Source: Corythucha ciliata
Lineage: Eukaryota > Arthropoda > Insecta > Hemiptera > Tingidae
DNA: 64,000 bases
Reading direction: 5' to 3'
Assembly (NCBI GenBank): GCA_038030265.1
Contig: CM075943.1
Coordinates: 23,250,001 to 23,314,000, forward strand
The translations under genes were made by a program, and so were the position numbers. Under the pieces are notes generated by a model. That model saw nothing but the letters and a program-made list of their open reading frames with translations. It ran no database searches and had not been told where the DNA came from. Below, in pieces: positions 9,455 through 22,915 of the stretch (within the stretch, counting starts at the first letter, position 1; each line of letters begins with the position of its first letter).

Positions 9455-10830
9455 CTTTCTGACCGCCAGCTGCCGGAGCGAAATTTTTTGTTATTAGACT
9501 TGAGTTGATACTATTAGGCAGCTATCTAAACAGTTCTTTAAGCCAGATTTAAGGCCCAAAGGGGGAAATCTTTTGTTGTAAAAAGCGCAGCTTTCTCATG
9601 ACCGTGAAAATGTAATGAGCACATTTCACGGCTCTATAAAGCCCTAGCTGTAAATAGTGGGGGGGGGGGGGAGTGATATTAAAAAAGAGAAGATAGGTAA
9701 AAAATCTCATTTTTATCGCCAGGGGTTAAAATTTGTATTATACTTTTGCGGCGATATAAACAACGTGCCAACGACTTTTTACAACTTGATAACAGTAACA
9801 AAGTTGGTGATTTCTGCTTTATTCTTTTAATAGTTTTTCGTTGTTGCTGGAGCGTGTACCGGTAGACGAATTTATAAGGAAGGAAGGAGAATGTGGTTTT
9901 GTTATTTTTATTGGTTTAAAATCAGTTGGTCAATCGAGCTCCCTAAGCAATTTCCTTTGCCCTGACTGCAAGTTTGAGTTGGGATACCTAAAAATCAATA
10001 GGGAGGGAAATTGAAATTCTTCATCGTTCACTGATTTATCTAGCCAACCAGATTATAGCCCTTTCTTTCTAACGCCTTCTTTTTTAAAAAAGCTCTTCTA
10101 TTCTTCTTCCCCTTTTCCATAGCAGCCCTGCATTCTTACTCGGGCTATCAGGATATTTGAAGTCCCCCCCCCCCAGAGCAGTCCCCTCTCCTTTTCTCAT
10201 TTTCTTTTTTCTAACGACTCATTATCTTGTAAAATTTCTAATTTCCTGTCCTCCTTCCACTATTATTCGTTCGGCCGAAGAAAAGTTTTAATTGCGTCAC
10301 TGACTTTGTGAATGCCTTTGTTCCTCCACGTCCTCCTAACCCATTCCCCCCTCCCATGCCTTCCTACCTTTTCACGACCATTTTTCAGTCGCCTTTCTTT
10401 TTCTCATTTCACTACCAGTATTAATTGTTATTTTCTCATTAGCTTTTAAATAAACGGCTAAAATGCTTCCCTTCCCCTTCCATTCATACTTTTCACGTTA
10501 TATAAATCGAAACTCCACGACCACTGCAAGACTAATTATCGTGATTACACGAAGGATGAAGAGGGAGTAAGAATGAAAGGAAAATATCTGAATATTTCAG
10601 GGGTGAAAGGGGGGCCAAGGCGCAGTCACTAATGAACATTTTAACGTCCGGTTGGATAAACTTGAGGAGGTTTTAAAAACATTAATTGAATCTGCTATAA
10701 TTCTGAAAAATACTTTTGGAACTGCGAACTTTCTTTGTTTAACAGGTTGAAGTATTTTGTATGGCAGTTCAACTATTTTTAAAACTTTCAAAAACCCTTT
10801 TATATTTATTTTCATTTAATTGTAGACATC
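9455..10830. other. Unrecognised, C/T-rich in parts
   Basis: There are pyrimidine-rich tracts and homopolymer C and G runs, with no sustained coding frame and no repeat shared with the rest of the window that I could see. Confidence 0.5.
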
Positions 10831-10834
10831 GCTC

Positions 10835-11656
10835 CTTTGTTCGGTACGGGTTCGTTGTGATGGTGGCAAACATGGGTCATGTCATGTTTTTTTCACGTTT
10901 CAGAACCTCTAGAACACGAATTCAGTGGTCTCCAGGATTTATATATATGTATATATTTATAAGCTCATGGCCGTTTTCTTGTTAGCACGATAACTCTCGA
11001 AGAAATTAATTTAGCGGAACGCGCTTTGGCACAAAAATCAGTAGTCATAAGACCCCGGTCGGTATTGCATTTGGGCCAAATCGGTCAAGGTGGAGGGGGG
11101 GAATAGGGGTTGAAATGGTCAAAAAATCACTATAAATCACCAGTTGATTCTAGATGCATCATATTCAGTGCGAATACTCCATGTTACAGTAGCCTTTGAT
11201 TCCCATTTTAATTTTTCGAAAAAGTCAAGGTGGTGGGGGTGGTCCTCCCGGTGTTGAAGTGTAAAAATAGCGTTGAACTTCACTAGTTCATCTTAGCGCT
11301 CTAAAATTCGACTCAATAATTTAATGTAACCAAAGCCCTGGGTTCCATTGAGATTTATCAAAAACTTTGATGGGGGGGGGGGTAAAATGGGGGATGAAAT
11401 TTCAAACAAATCGCTTAAATTCACACGATTATTATAAAATACGGCACACAAATTGAATATAACAAAGCCCTTGGAAAAAAAACTAACGAAACTTTTCGAC
11501 ATTTTTGAAAGAGGGTGGTGAAAATAGAGGAAGAAGTTCGGCTTAATGAAACAAATTATGGTATCAAAATTATTACTTCTGGGACGGCTTAAGGTATTCG
11601 TATACGTAATGAAATGCACTCTTTCCGACCGCCAGCTGCCGGAGCGAAATTTTTTT
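10835..11656 (+). mobile_element. W-U dispersed repeat, copy 2
   Basis: The W module (GATGGTGGCAAACATGGG, then TA repeats) is followed directly by U (GGCCGTTTTCTTGTTAGC). This shows the uninterrupted order of the element. It ends near 11620 at GAAATGCACT plus CTTTCCGACCGCCAG. The 5' hairpin end is missing. The first U segment is single copy here, unlike copy 1. Confidence 0.65.
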
Positions 11657-11704
11657 TTATCTTGCAACCCCGGCTCTCGCCTTAAGTTTTTCTTTTTGAG
11701 AGTC

Positions 11705-11917
11705 GGCACAAGAAGTTATTTTTAGATGGATATAATGAATAAATCTGTCGCCGGTATTTCGATTAATAAATTAATTAGACGGATATTATCCGGACGACGA
11801 TGGAAGGGCATAGCCCAACACGATTCGAGTTTCGGGAAAAAATGGCTCCCCGGCGGGATTTGAACCCGCAACCTCTGGATTACCAGTCCAGCACGCTGCC
11901 ATTTGCGCCACGGAGAC
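11705..11917 (-). mobile_element. tRNA-Thr(GGT)-like SINE, copy A
   Basis: On the minus strand a tRNA head spans 11917-11845. It has A box TGGCGCAAATGG, anticodon stem-loop CTGGA-CTGGTAA-TCCAG (anticodon GGT, threonine) and B box GGTTCAAATCC. The acceptor stem is imperfect. The head is followed by the non-tRNA body (ACTCGAATCGTGTTGGGC, then TAATTAATTTATTAAT, then CCGGCGACAG), which recurs beside a second head at 26069. A shared body beyond the tRNA makes this a SINE rather than a tRNA gene. Confidence 0.75.
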
Positions 11918-11935
11918 GCCACGCAGACGCCACGC

Positions 11936-12072
11936 AAAATAGAGGAAGAAGTTCGGCTTAATGAAACAAATTATGGTATCAAAATTATTACTTCTGGGAC
12001 GGCTTAGGGTATTCATATACGGAATGAAATGCACTCTTTCCGACCGCCAGCGGCCGGAGCGAAATTTTTTTT
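11936..12072 (+). repeat. Extra copy of the module U 3' end
   Basis: AAAATAGAGGAAGAAGTTCG through GCCGGAGCGAAATTTTT is a third copy of the segment also at 9357-9490 and 11519-11656. With the latter it brackets the SINE of copy A, so the SINE lies between two direct copies about 135 bp long. Confidence 0.8.
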
Positions 12073-13919
12073 TGATGAGGCAGACTTCCATGCATCAATA
12101 TGTCGTTTGAAATGTGCTAAAAAATGTTTCATTTCTTTAACGCAATCAAATTGAAGTATCGCTCAAAAAATGTATTTATAATGCATACTCTTGAATATTT
12201 TCCTGCCTGGCACACATTGTTCGGAATATTGCGCACGGTTGGGGAGGGAGACTATACACCTTATGAAGCCCTATGCATAAATAAGTAGAAAATGCTGTAA
12301 TTTTTCATCTGTAGAAACACGATGAAACTCTCTTTAGTAGTTCGACGTCTTACTTTATTTCGGAAGTATAATTTGATAAGTAATTGCTTTTAAATAATTT
12401 AATTGGGAAGTTCGCCGCCCTGTATTCATTCATAACAATCAAGTCAGTAGTTTCTGCTTACCTTTAAGTATAATGAAGAAAAAAGAGAATACTCCTCCCG
12501 CCCCCTTTCTTCAACACCAATGAACAACTGTGGTCATCACTAATGATCAAACTCAGACAAGGTCTTCCTCTCTCTGTGTGGGTGAATCAATTTTCTTCCT
12601 AAAACGTGATTAATGTTGAAAGTGTATACCTTCGAGTCTCAAAATTATCTAACGACCAACCCTTTGGCCTCTTGCTTCCCTCTCATTTGGCTTGTCATTT
12701 TAACTCCACTCCCCCCGTCCATCTGTCCATCCACGAGCCTCTTGAGTCTCTCCATTTGAGCACTACCGTCGAGTAACCTTAATCTCAAAGAAAGCTACTG
12801 CCGCCTTAATGGGCTTTGTGGTACCTTCTTGTTACACAGGAAATCCATACGAGCCTCCTAAGATGGATGGTCTTGAATCTTTGTGGAGAGAGAGGGTCGA
12901 GTGTGGGTGGGTTCGAGATAGAGACGAAGGGACGAAAAATAAAATAAGAGGAAAGGAGTGAAAAGTATGAGATGGGGGGAATGAATTTTACTTCTTTACA
13001 TGACCTGTAATTCAAGTCAAGAACATCGGAGAAGTATCGCTCTACTGTAGAAAATCAATCACAAAAAAATCTTCAACACTAAATTCCGAAAATATATCTA
13101 TCGCGACATGTCCTGGAGTGGCTTATTGGTCCCTTGACAGGACCGAGAAATGTTATTTAAACTGTAAAATAGCGACGCAAAGTTAATTTCGTCGGATTTG
13201 AAGAGAACAAAAGAGCGATTGATATTGCTTTCTGTTCCCTATCTAGAACCATTCCCTTGCGGGGGAAAAACATTAAAGTGTGTTTCAATGAATAGTACCT
13301 ACATTAGAGCCTTATTTCGCTTCAGAAGAGCAATATTTTTAAATTGATTCCAGGAGAATAAAGAAGTAAAAAATGTCCGGGGTTTAATATTGAGCTTTGA
13401 CTAAATAAATCACTATTAAAAGGCAGTAAAATGCTGAATTGGTTTTTTGAATTCCAGAAAATATTGGCTATTGACCAAATCCCTAAATTCTTTTTTTTTC
13501 AATTCCATTAAATCTTCTTCTTTCGCGCTATAATCAATTCTACTAGGCAAAAATCAAGGAAATAACGCCAGTTCTTCGAAATAATTTTCCAGTCTGTTTT
13601 ACAGAATGGGCTTCGGTTTACTTATTTACTTATTACTTCCATGTCCCCCCCCCCCCCGGTAGGACATGAGAAGTATGGTGTTCATAAAAAAAATCAAGGC
13701 CGAGATGACTTCATATTCGTGATACACAGAAAGGCTGAAAAAGGTGGTTTCCCGCATGCCGTTGGTCTGTCTGACGGTCCTTCGATCTGTCGCCTTTTCC
13801 CCGATAAATTTAACGCAAATAGAAACCTGGTCTTTGTTAATAAGTTTTAATAAAATTTAATAAGTTCAAATCTAGCCTTTGTTTAGATAAGAAAAACATG
13901 TATACATTTATCAGTGATT
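12073..13919. other. No recognisable feature
   Basis: AT-rich sequence with C runs near 13646. Short open frames on both strands show no domain or codon bias. Nothing further is supported. Confidence 0.5.
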
Positions 13920-13920
13920 T

Positions 13921-14048
13921 AGGACCGTTTTCACCAAACCGATCAACAACTAATCACGATTACAATAGCATTTTGTATCAGAAATACTATGGTCGCTAAT
14001 GGCAACTAATCGAGAACAATTCTAAACTTTGTTGGTGAAAACGGGTCT
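13921..14048. mobile_element. MITE, about 128 bp
   Basis: The left end GGACCGTTTTCACCAA and the complement of the right end, AGACCCGTTTTCACCAA, match. Short TTAG-like flanks occur on both sides. The interior has AACTAATCACGATTA and AACTAATCGAGAA, also partly palindromic. Confidence 0.7.
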
Positions 14049-15730
14049 TAGACTTCAAAACGAGTGGTTTCAGAATGTATTAACTTTTTTTAATTTCTCG
14101 TGCAATTTTCTAGCGAGACGACTGCAGCGCTGCCGAAAAAAGACAATTTTGTTTGTAGTCAAAATCGTCATTTTTAGCACAAATTGGCCAGTAATACAAT
14201 ATGATGATGGAAATTGCGAAAAACAGATCCCAGGTAGTCCGATGAATTCGATTCTGACTGCGTCAAAACTCGTACTCACATCCGACTTGGTCAATATTGT
14301 GTATTTTGAGGCGACCAACTCAATGGAATAAACATTCTTTTGAGGTAAGTCCTGGAAGGGACCCAAATTTGGATATATTTGGACCCGGCAGCCTTTGCGC
14401 TTGCATACCTCGAGAACAGCTAAAGATTTCGGAACTTGGCTTGTGGCATTCGAAAGCTTGATGAGAAGCCTGACTTTTATGTCGCATGCAATTTTTTCGC
14501 CAGAGTATCCGTTTTTGAGATATTGGCGGTTAAGACATTTTTTAAGTTTCAAAAAAATAAAAAAATTAAAATAAGTACAAGAGGTAAACAAATGTGATTT
14601 TTTTAGATGTTACAACAGCAATTCATTTTTAACTTTTGTTAGAAAAGAGATATCGAGAAAAACAAAAATGCGTTCGTAAGTTCGGAGTCGTGACTATTGA
14701 TATCCAGAAGGACAAAAGTCAAGGTTCAAAATTGGCCATGTGCAATCTTCGTCAAAATTGGACTCCGACTAATTCCATCAATTGACTGTAACCGGCTGAA
14801 TTTTCGAAATATTCTATCGCCACTCAAGAAACTTCCTTCTCCATGTCCATGCTTGAATGCCTCCATGTTTTATCAAAATCGGACCTACATTGGTCAAGAT
14901 ATTCGAGGATAACAAATCAGATTTTTTGTATAAAAAAACTTTATTTTTTTTTTTTAAGTTTGGAATGGCCCAGAAATTGCGGAAATAGTCCGAATAAATA
15001 AGTACACATTTTTTTCTATATCTTCCACATGCCCAGACTGCGATTCAAGCATGAAAACTGATGCGAAAAATTCAGCGTTTTTTCCCGCGATTTTCAAAAA
15101 AATAAAAAATAAAAATAAAACTTAAAAATCTCTATTTTCGGTAAACTTTGTCGAAAACCGCCAATTTATTTTTTTTAGGCGTTTTCTTAGTTTTCTGGTG
15201 ATTTTTCGTCAGAAATGACGATATCTTGGAAAAAATAATTATTTTTCTCTTCAAAATCGCTTGTTTTGACCTGAAAAATTTGAACAAGTTTTGTGATTTG
15301 TGATTTTGTGTCTTGTTTTTGGACAAACGAGGACTGACTTTTTTTGAAAAAAAATCCCCGATCTGCACGAATTTGAGCCGCATTGCCACATAAAATATTT
15401 AATATCCACCGCAAATGGCTAATCCTGACAGGAAATAGTGTGCTCTTTCCGAATCCATCACCTAAAGTTGCAAAAATGCAAATTGAAAGCGATTTTTTCG
15501 CATTTAGTTGAAAAAAGTCATGTAAGTAAGCCATGAAAAAGCGTTACAAAATCATATCTCGAAGGGTTTTGATTTTCGGACCATGGTATAGGGTGATTTC
15601 TGTCGCAAATGAGGTCTATTTTCACCCAATTTTTTTTGTCACACTTATCTCCTTCCACCCTGTATAATTACAATTTTTAAATTCAATTTTAGTGAAATGA
15701 GCTGCAGCAACTTAAAAAAAATATTTATTA
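14049..15730. other. AT-rich unrecognised sequence
   Basis: A/T homopolymers and phrases such as GATATTG, ATATCTCG and AAAATCGGAC recur, as in many degenerate insect-type repeats. No TIR or tandem period was resolved. The 173- and 138-codon-type frames in this area are low-complexity and lack a domain. Confidence 0.4.
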
Positions 15731-15908
15731 GACCACGTTCATAATTTCTGCATTTGCCAAGCGTCTGTGGATTCTATGCAATCAAACCAATTTATTCCCT
15801 AGGAAAATAAAGCATTTTCATAGGTTTCACAGGCTCCACACTTTTCCACAGGCTGAAACTTCCGCAGACGCACGTCCACGGGTTGACAGACAGTTTGTGA
15901 ACGAGGCC
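15731..15908. mobile_element. Diverged member of the TTAA hairpin MITE family
   Basis: Shared blocks with 2254-2529 are GTCTGTGGATTCTATGC, CAAACCAATTTATTCCC, AGCATTTTCATAGG and a GTGAACGAGGCC end. The left end GACCACGTTCATAA is diverged. TTA lies at both borders. Confidence 0.65.
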
Positions 15909-16179
15909 TTACAACCAGGGAACTTAGACTTCCTATACAAAAAATGTCATGTTCTGACAGTAATAAGTAGGTATACCTAGTTATTAAAATTCGTTGAAGA
16001 TTCGTGAAATAAATAAAAAAACGTTCAATTTGTTGCAAAGGCAGCCCCCCTTTTTTTTCGTTAACCACAATCACAACGGGTGTTCCGGTTGGGTCTACTA
16101 ACTCCTTATCCTAATCATCCTTTCAACATGCAGTCGTGAAATTGATGTTATACTTCAACGTTCCCGTATTTAAAACCTA

Positions 16180-17860
16180 GCCACGAATTTTGGTGTTTTC
16201 AAATGCCAAACGAGCAAAATTGTCGTTTTAAGAGCTCATCTTGCGATATTGACGCTCTAAAGAGTGAGACTCGCCGACTCACGACATTGATGGGAGAGCC
16301 GTCAGTCACACAAAATTATAGAGGAAATTGATTATTTTAACAGCCATAGCCATAGCCGGAAATTTTGTTTTGAAACGAGTCAACACCGTGAAATCGATCT
16401 AAATCGATCTTGTACGTCGGGTACAAACACGACGTATTTGATAGCCCGAACCCGATAAAATTATGTTTTCATGAGTGAAACACATGGATTTAACGTTTCT
16501 CGGATTAAAAGCCGCAATATTTGTTTTCAGACCAGCCGCAACCTCGCGGCTGTTCTGAGTGTGCGTGCCACAGCAAAATAGATGTTGTATGTTCTTGCGA
16601 AATTGAAGATCTTAAGGGTCCTTAGGGTGCCATCAACAAGACATCTTTTATCAATATGTTATTTTCGTCAGCCCAACATCGCGAAATTAGCCTTTTCAAG
16701 ACCCAATTACCCGTGAATTTGACGTTTTTAGAGGAACCAAACTATCGAATTTTACTTTTAGGACGAAATATCCTGGGAAATTGATATGTTTGAGATCTAG
16801 ACTCGTGAATTTGATGTTTGCAGGTACCAAACCCACAAAATTGTTTATTGTACGGAGGATTGGTTTTAAGGAATTATAATTTTTGGCCGACCAAACACAA
16901 GAAAATTTACCAAGTTGGCCAAGCACATGAATTTTGAAAATTGGTCTGGGGAATCACTCGAAATTTTCAATTTTCATACCTGTGAATTTCACGTTTGTAT
17001 TGCAATTGAACTCTAAAACTTTGCTTTTCCGATTATCCAGGCTGATCTCAATGAGAGCAAGAAAAACATTTTTAAAAAACGAAATTTGGGGTTTTGGACG
17101 AGACAACTTGTGAAATTGACGTTTTTAGGAGTCAAACTCTTCAAATTATCATTTCAGAGAGCCTAACACGGGAAAATGAAGTTTTTAGGAGCCAAAAGCA
17201 CGAAAGCACGTACTTTTGGGGCTAGGAGACTTCTAGAAATTGGCGTTTTCGAGTTCCATTCCAGCGAATTTGACGTTTCCGGAGCCAAACTCCCAAGTTT
17301 TGTAGTGTAGACGTGCCAGCCCGTGGAATTGAAGTCATCGAAAGTCAGTCCAGAGAATTTGAGTTTTTGGACGAGACACTCCGTGAAATTTATGTTTCTT
17401 AAAAGCCCAACTCACGAATTTGATGTTTTTACGTGCCACAAAAAAGAAATTGGTGTTTTTAATGGCGTTTTCCATTTGCATGAAATTCCGCTCTGGAGCC
17501 GAGCATTTCCATCCGTCTTCCCCGTTACCATATGATATAATTCAGAGAAGAAGGGTGGAAATGCTCGTCTTCAAAGCGGAATTTTATGCAAATGGAAAAC
17601 GCTATAAGAGACAAACTTGCAAAAATTCAAATTCAATTTGACGCAATCAAGTTCATCTTTCAATGAACCATGCTATTTTTTTTTTTTTTTTGACCGTGCC
17701 AACTCTCGAAAACGTTTTAAGAACCCTATACACACAATGTTTGGTTCTTGGACTGGACAACCCTCTCGAAATCGATGTCTTGAAGTTTCTCATCTAACAA
17801 ATTTGACATTTTCCAGAATCCAAATTCGCGATTTTTTTTTCGTGCAGTTTTTCTAGAATT
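16180..17860. repeat. Degenerate tandem array, unit about 32 bp
   Basis: The recurring unit resembles GAATTTGACGTTTTTAGG plus AGCCAAACTCACGA, with strong degeneracy over about 45 units. A MITE lies inside (17463-17604). Similar but shorter stretches occur at 32820-33340 and 42100-42400. Confidence 0.75.
17463..17604. mobile_element. MITE of the AGCGTTTTCC family, copy 2
   Basis: The left GGCGTTTTCCATTTGCAT pairs with the right ATGCAAATGGAAAACGC. The inner GAGCATTTCCA pairs with TGGAAATGCTC, giving an almost complete 142-bp hairpin. It is related to 3597-3748 and also sits within a short-unit array. Confidence 0.8.
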
Positions 17861-20800
17861 ACCAATTAATTACTTCATATAAATTAAAGGCAGACTCAGA
17901 CACTCACAGGCAATGCATCAGCCAGCCTCAGAAAGATAGGCACGCTCCTTCAACATTTTGTTCGTCATGAAGGCTCTTGCCTAACTTAAAAGTTCATTTC
18001 TCTTCAAAGTAGTCACAATCTAACACCAACTACATCTTTTCTACATTTTTGCCTAAATATTTCGTTATTATACATATTATGTATTTGTCCTTATTTTAAA
18101 CTGAAGTTGGGTCATTTTTCCATTAGTGATCCAAAAAACTTCCTTCCATTATTTTTTTCGTGTGATTTGCCACACGATAGAGCATTACTAGCGTATTGTA
18201 CTGCACTCTTTCACTTTCCGGCTGCAAGCAGAGGAGCGAAACGAGGGGGGGGGGGGAATTCAACCTTTGGAATGGATAGGGTACGCTTAAAACGTTGGAT
18301 AAAAAAAAGCGGGCGGGTGGAGCTCGACTCTTTTGCGAAAACAACTCAGTTGAGACTGGGAGGAACAAGGTTTTTTGCTTAATATGTAGGACCGAAAAAT
18401 ATAACAAAAAAAGGGATGGATTTTTTGCGTGTTCGTGTGTAACGTTGGAAGTTGAAAGAACGAGGAAGTGGAAAAAAAGTGGAGATTCCTTCGTGTAGCT
18501 ACTGCATTTTCACTTTTTTTTGCCATGGAAATATGAGCCACACATTTTAGTTTCTGTATTCCAGCCACACTAAGAAGCTTTAAACCACCACTACCCCTCA
18601 GTATTACTCTCTCAGTTTTTACAAATGTTTCAGGAAGAGGCTTTATCCTGCTTCTAACATGAGTACCGTAACGTGCAAATTTTGTTGTATCTTTTTTATG
18701 TCGACACTTATGCCTCGAGGTAAGGTTTCTGCATATTTTGATCCAGAAAAGATGGGATTTCTGTAAATAACTTTCATATTGTCAGCGATAAACAAATTTA
18801 TAAAAGGAATATTCGTCTATGGGCAGGAATTGCACGGGTTGAAATATTAAAGAAATCGACGAACTTTAATTTATTCCAAGGTCTGTTATTTGGCACATGC
18901 AACGTGGCTCATGTTTTCGATGGAAAAGGAGAAAGAAAACTCCGTCAACGCTGAAGAATGAAGGGCTGAAGGGGCAATATTTCGACGGCCCTTCAAGTAT
19001 AAAGTATTGGGAAATGTGATCGTAAAAAGAGATATGTGTCCTCTGCAACCTCTAACATCCTCTCCTTTCTATTACTTAAAGAAGAGGGGGAGGGCTAGTG
19101 GTAAATTGTTTGTTAAAAGCTGTGGAAAATGGGAGAGATTTTCATGTAATAATAAATCGTTTAGATCTTTCAACTTGGCGCCTTCTATTTTTCTTCAGTT
19201 CTTTTTGCCTCTCTTTCCTCGGCTGAGTGGACATCAGGGGTAATCTGCCAAGCGTTCCTTCTTTATTTACTTTCGTTCACATCAAAAATAAATTCGACTT
19301 CTGAGTCTTTTCAGAGCAAAAACGAAGACAGAATTACAGTCTTTTCACTCGTGCCATTAACGATTCAACGAGTCAATTAATCTGAACGCGTTGAAATTCA
19401 GCCCGTACCCCTCCCACTTTTCATAACCCAATAATAATACCATAAAAAGTAAAAGCTGCCAATTTTTCAAGCTTCGAAGAGTAAAGGATCTTGATTTTTT
19501 TTTCTTCTCTCTAAGGCGATTTTCCAGTAAAGTGCCTGGCAATAAACGAATGGGAGCGCTCCAATAAATGGGAAAATTGACGAGTTTATTTTCCAAGAGA
19601 GAAGAGCCTGTAGGAACTCAATTTCGCTTCCTTATAAGAATGTGTGGGGGAAAAGTGTGGCGTAAAATAAATACAATCGGCTGTTTTTCCGTACTTATTT
19701 TTTGGTGGTTAGACTTAGCTTGTGATTGTTTTATACAGCAGTTCGAGCAATTTTTAAACTAAATTATGAAGTTTTGCGACCTTCTAGGTAATAGTCAATG
19801 GCAAACTACGAGAAGAGTGGAAAAAAGTTTCGATCATAAAAAAATATGGCATTTGAAAACTTATAAAGTCTCCTTTCTTTTTTTCTCATCTCGTACTGAC
19901 TCTGTAATCGCAGAGCAGCCTTAACGTAGACGATGACGCAATCTTGAACAAGAGTGGAGAAAATAAAAGTAGGCCTCATGGTTAAAGAATGTCTACTGTA
20001 CACGGAAGTTGCCCGCAATGCGACACCACACGAATTAACTGCTTTTTTCCAGCACCCCCCGCCCCTTTTTATCATCCTCCCGTACGGAAGCCCGTCAACC
20101 ACCACCACCCCATTGCACGACTATTGCGAAAAGGGTAACATCACCCTTACACACACTTCTCGCTTCCAGACGCTTTCACCCGCCTCTTCATTTCACTCCC
20201 TTCAGCATCGGGAAACCGCGACATATTTTGGTTGGGATGGTTAAAGGAGAAGGTAGGGGGATTTCAAGAGCTTCTTCTTTTCCTATAATAGCGTCTGGGT
20301 GTCTGGCAGGGAAGTTTTTATCTCACGCCATTCACTTTTTTTTTACCTGAATAGAGAACGACAAGAATTGAATAGAGTTCTACGGTCCGTAGAGTGCTAC
20401 GGAAATCTTTTCAATTCCTTCAGTGACAAGCGAGGATGATTACTGCCAAGTACCGTTTAGAATGCCGATCACGTAGTATAATGAGAGAACCCCTTGAACC
20501 CCTGTCCACTACTTTGCGATACTAATGAGAGACGAAGATTACATTGGTACGATGCTCAACACCATAGTTGTGAGGATCCTCCATATAACTCAGAAAAAAG
20601 GATGAAGATTGTTGAGATGGCGTGTGTTACCATTTCTGATTACACTTTTTTGTGATTATACTTTTTTGTGATTCTTTACGCTCAATCAAGCTGTGGTTCT
20701 TTGTTTTTCCTCGGGACGGGGGTAGAGCGTCAAATCTCTTTGAAGACACTCTAGAGTCGAAATATAGCAGTGGGCAAAGACTCGGTAATTTTGAATGCTC

Positions 20801-22770
20801 GCCGTATTTGCATAGAAAATCAACAATGCTGAGTAGACGGTGTTTTCATAAGTTTGTATAACGTGGCTGTGAAAAAGAAGAAGTGGAAAAATATGGTTGA
20901 GTCCGAGATCAAGGAGTAGCGAATGACAGAACTCTTGAGCCTTTTATACATTCATGTATTCAAAAGTTCACGCTTTTTTTTTTTTTTTTTTTTTAATGGT
21001 GCTGAGGTGAATTCTAGATCCATCAGAGTCTGGCCATAATAAAGTAAAGCGCGGATCCTACTGTATGAGCCGCTCAGCCTTCTGCCGAGTGTAATATTTG
21101 TAGATTAGCTTTCGAATTAATCGAATGCACCATTATTTCCAAAAACGTAACTGCTAAGGAAGAGATCAAGAACAGAGTCATGGCATAATGATACAGCCGA
21201 GTGCTTTCTTTTCATGAGCAACTTCACAAACCTATGCGAACTGAGGACATGAGTTGTATCCTCCTTTCTTTTCTGACTCCATTATGTCGGACCACCCTCC
21301 CTTCGATCACATTTTTTTTTTATTCTTTTTTCTACATAAAATAATGGTGTGACACAATGGTTTTTGCACTTGCTGTCAGCCACACTTCCGATGTTTCAGC
21401 GCACATTTAAGCAATAATTCATCCCCATACTCTCTCCTTCCCCTTTAGGAACCCATCCCGCCTTCACCACATCGCACATAAACCCAAATATCATCCCGTG
21501 GTTGAGCGTCGGGTTAGAAAACGAAAAGCTCAGAAATGACTAGTTCGCCTCTTTTTATCCCTTTTTCCCCCTTCGTGCTCAGATTAGTCTCCCTGTGAGC
21601 AGAATTTATTGCCGGCAACAGTTTATCTGGGGGCGAATGCGTAAAAAAAAGTTCAAATGACCGTTACACAATGGAAATTTATTGTCCAGTCCGTTTTTTA
21701 CGCCTCTATCACACGCTCTCTTATCCCTCCTCCACCCACAACTATAACAATTTTGATCTCTCCGTGCTATGAATTTAGTCAAAAGATTTTAGATTCTAGA
21801 ACAATTTAAATGAACTCATTCAGCATTTGAACAAGTCTAAAGATAGACCCTCATGCACAACGTACACACATTTCTTTGAAGTTCCATTTTCACAAAAATA
21901 AACTCCCACTAGTGTGGTCTCGCCACCCCTTCCCCCTCACCTGAGAGTTGGAGGCAAAAAAGAATAAAAAACAATGAAAACAAAAGGGTCTCTACGTCCC
22001 TTCTAGCCACCATCCACTTGTTGAACCGTGAAAAGGTTTTCGGCAAAGGGGCGGGGAATGGCAAAGAGAGAGAGAGAGCGAGAGTTGGAGAAAACCTACC
22101 TCTGAAAATGTATAAATCCCCAAAGGAAATTCCTACCGTATAATTTCCCCAAGAGGAAGCAGCTTTTCTTTAAAAAGGAGGGTAAGGAAACAGTTCTGTA
22201 TTACTCTCGTTTCTGTAAATGTATAACCCTCGGCTCCACCTCCGCCACACCTCTTCACCTCTTCGTTAAGAATGAGAGAGCACAAATATAGCTCGTCCCT
22301 TCTTCCCTTTAAATTTTATTAATGTTGGGCTTTTAGCGAACAGTTTGTTCGTGCTTCAGGTGAAAATTTAAGTGTTTTTCTTTTGTTATTTTTTTAGCGT
22401 TCCCTAACAGGCTGGATTTAAAAAATTAAAGTATTCGAAATCATTTGAAAGCTTCTGCGTATCTCCCCCTTAAGAACTTCTAAAGGGGTTTTGATTGTTA
22501 CAGGAGTAGTGTGGCTAGACCCTAAAGCGTCGAAGAATTAGATTGTTCTGTTCTGACAATCGCTATGAGCCAACCTTAGGTTGGAGCTTGGCTCGCAGTT
22601 AGATTTATTTTATACCCTCAGCATATCATCTTTACACACCTCTTCTACACAGCAATTAAGGGTCAATAGAGCTCCTAAGGCTTCGAGTAACTACTTATAG
22701 TCACAGGCAGACTTACACTAATCGTGACCCGGGGCGGAAATCCCTATGAGTCTACTTAGCCACTTTATTT
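17861..22770. other. About 4.9 kb without recognisable genes
   Basis: The sequence is AT-rich with pyrimidine tracts, a poly-T of about 24 at 20971 and GA-repeats near 22068. Frames up to 100 codons overlap on opposite strands without domains. No TIR, tRNA or LINE motif was found. Regulatory or non-coding content cannot be excluded by eye. Confidence 0.45.
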
Positions 22771-22774
22771 TTTT

Positions 22775-22915
22775 AGTGCATTTCATTCTGAAAATGCACT
22801 ATTGGTCTCGTCGTGATGGTGGCAAACATGGGTCATGTCATGTTTTTTTCACGTTTCAGAACCTCAAGAACACGAATTCAGTGGTCTCCAGAATTCATAT
22901 ATATATATAACCCTA
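22775..22915 (+). mobile_element. W module, solo copy
   Basis: AGTGCATTT and AAATGCACT form a hairpin at the start. Then come TGGTCTCGTCGTGATGGTGG, CACGTTTCAGAACCTC and a TA-repeat end. It is nearly identical to 7730-7870. Module U does not follow. Confidence 0.75.

Noticed and set aside
11845..11917. tRNA-Thr(GGT) gene
   Set aside because: The acceptor stem is imperfect, and the sequence beyond the tRNA is shared with a second copy, which indicates a SINE.
14070..14591. 173-codon minus-strand frame
   Set aside because: Low-complexity, AT-driven sequence with no recognisable motif and an opposite frame of 100 codons.
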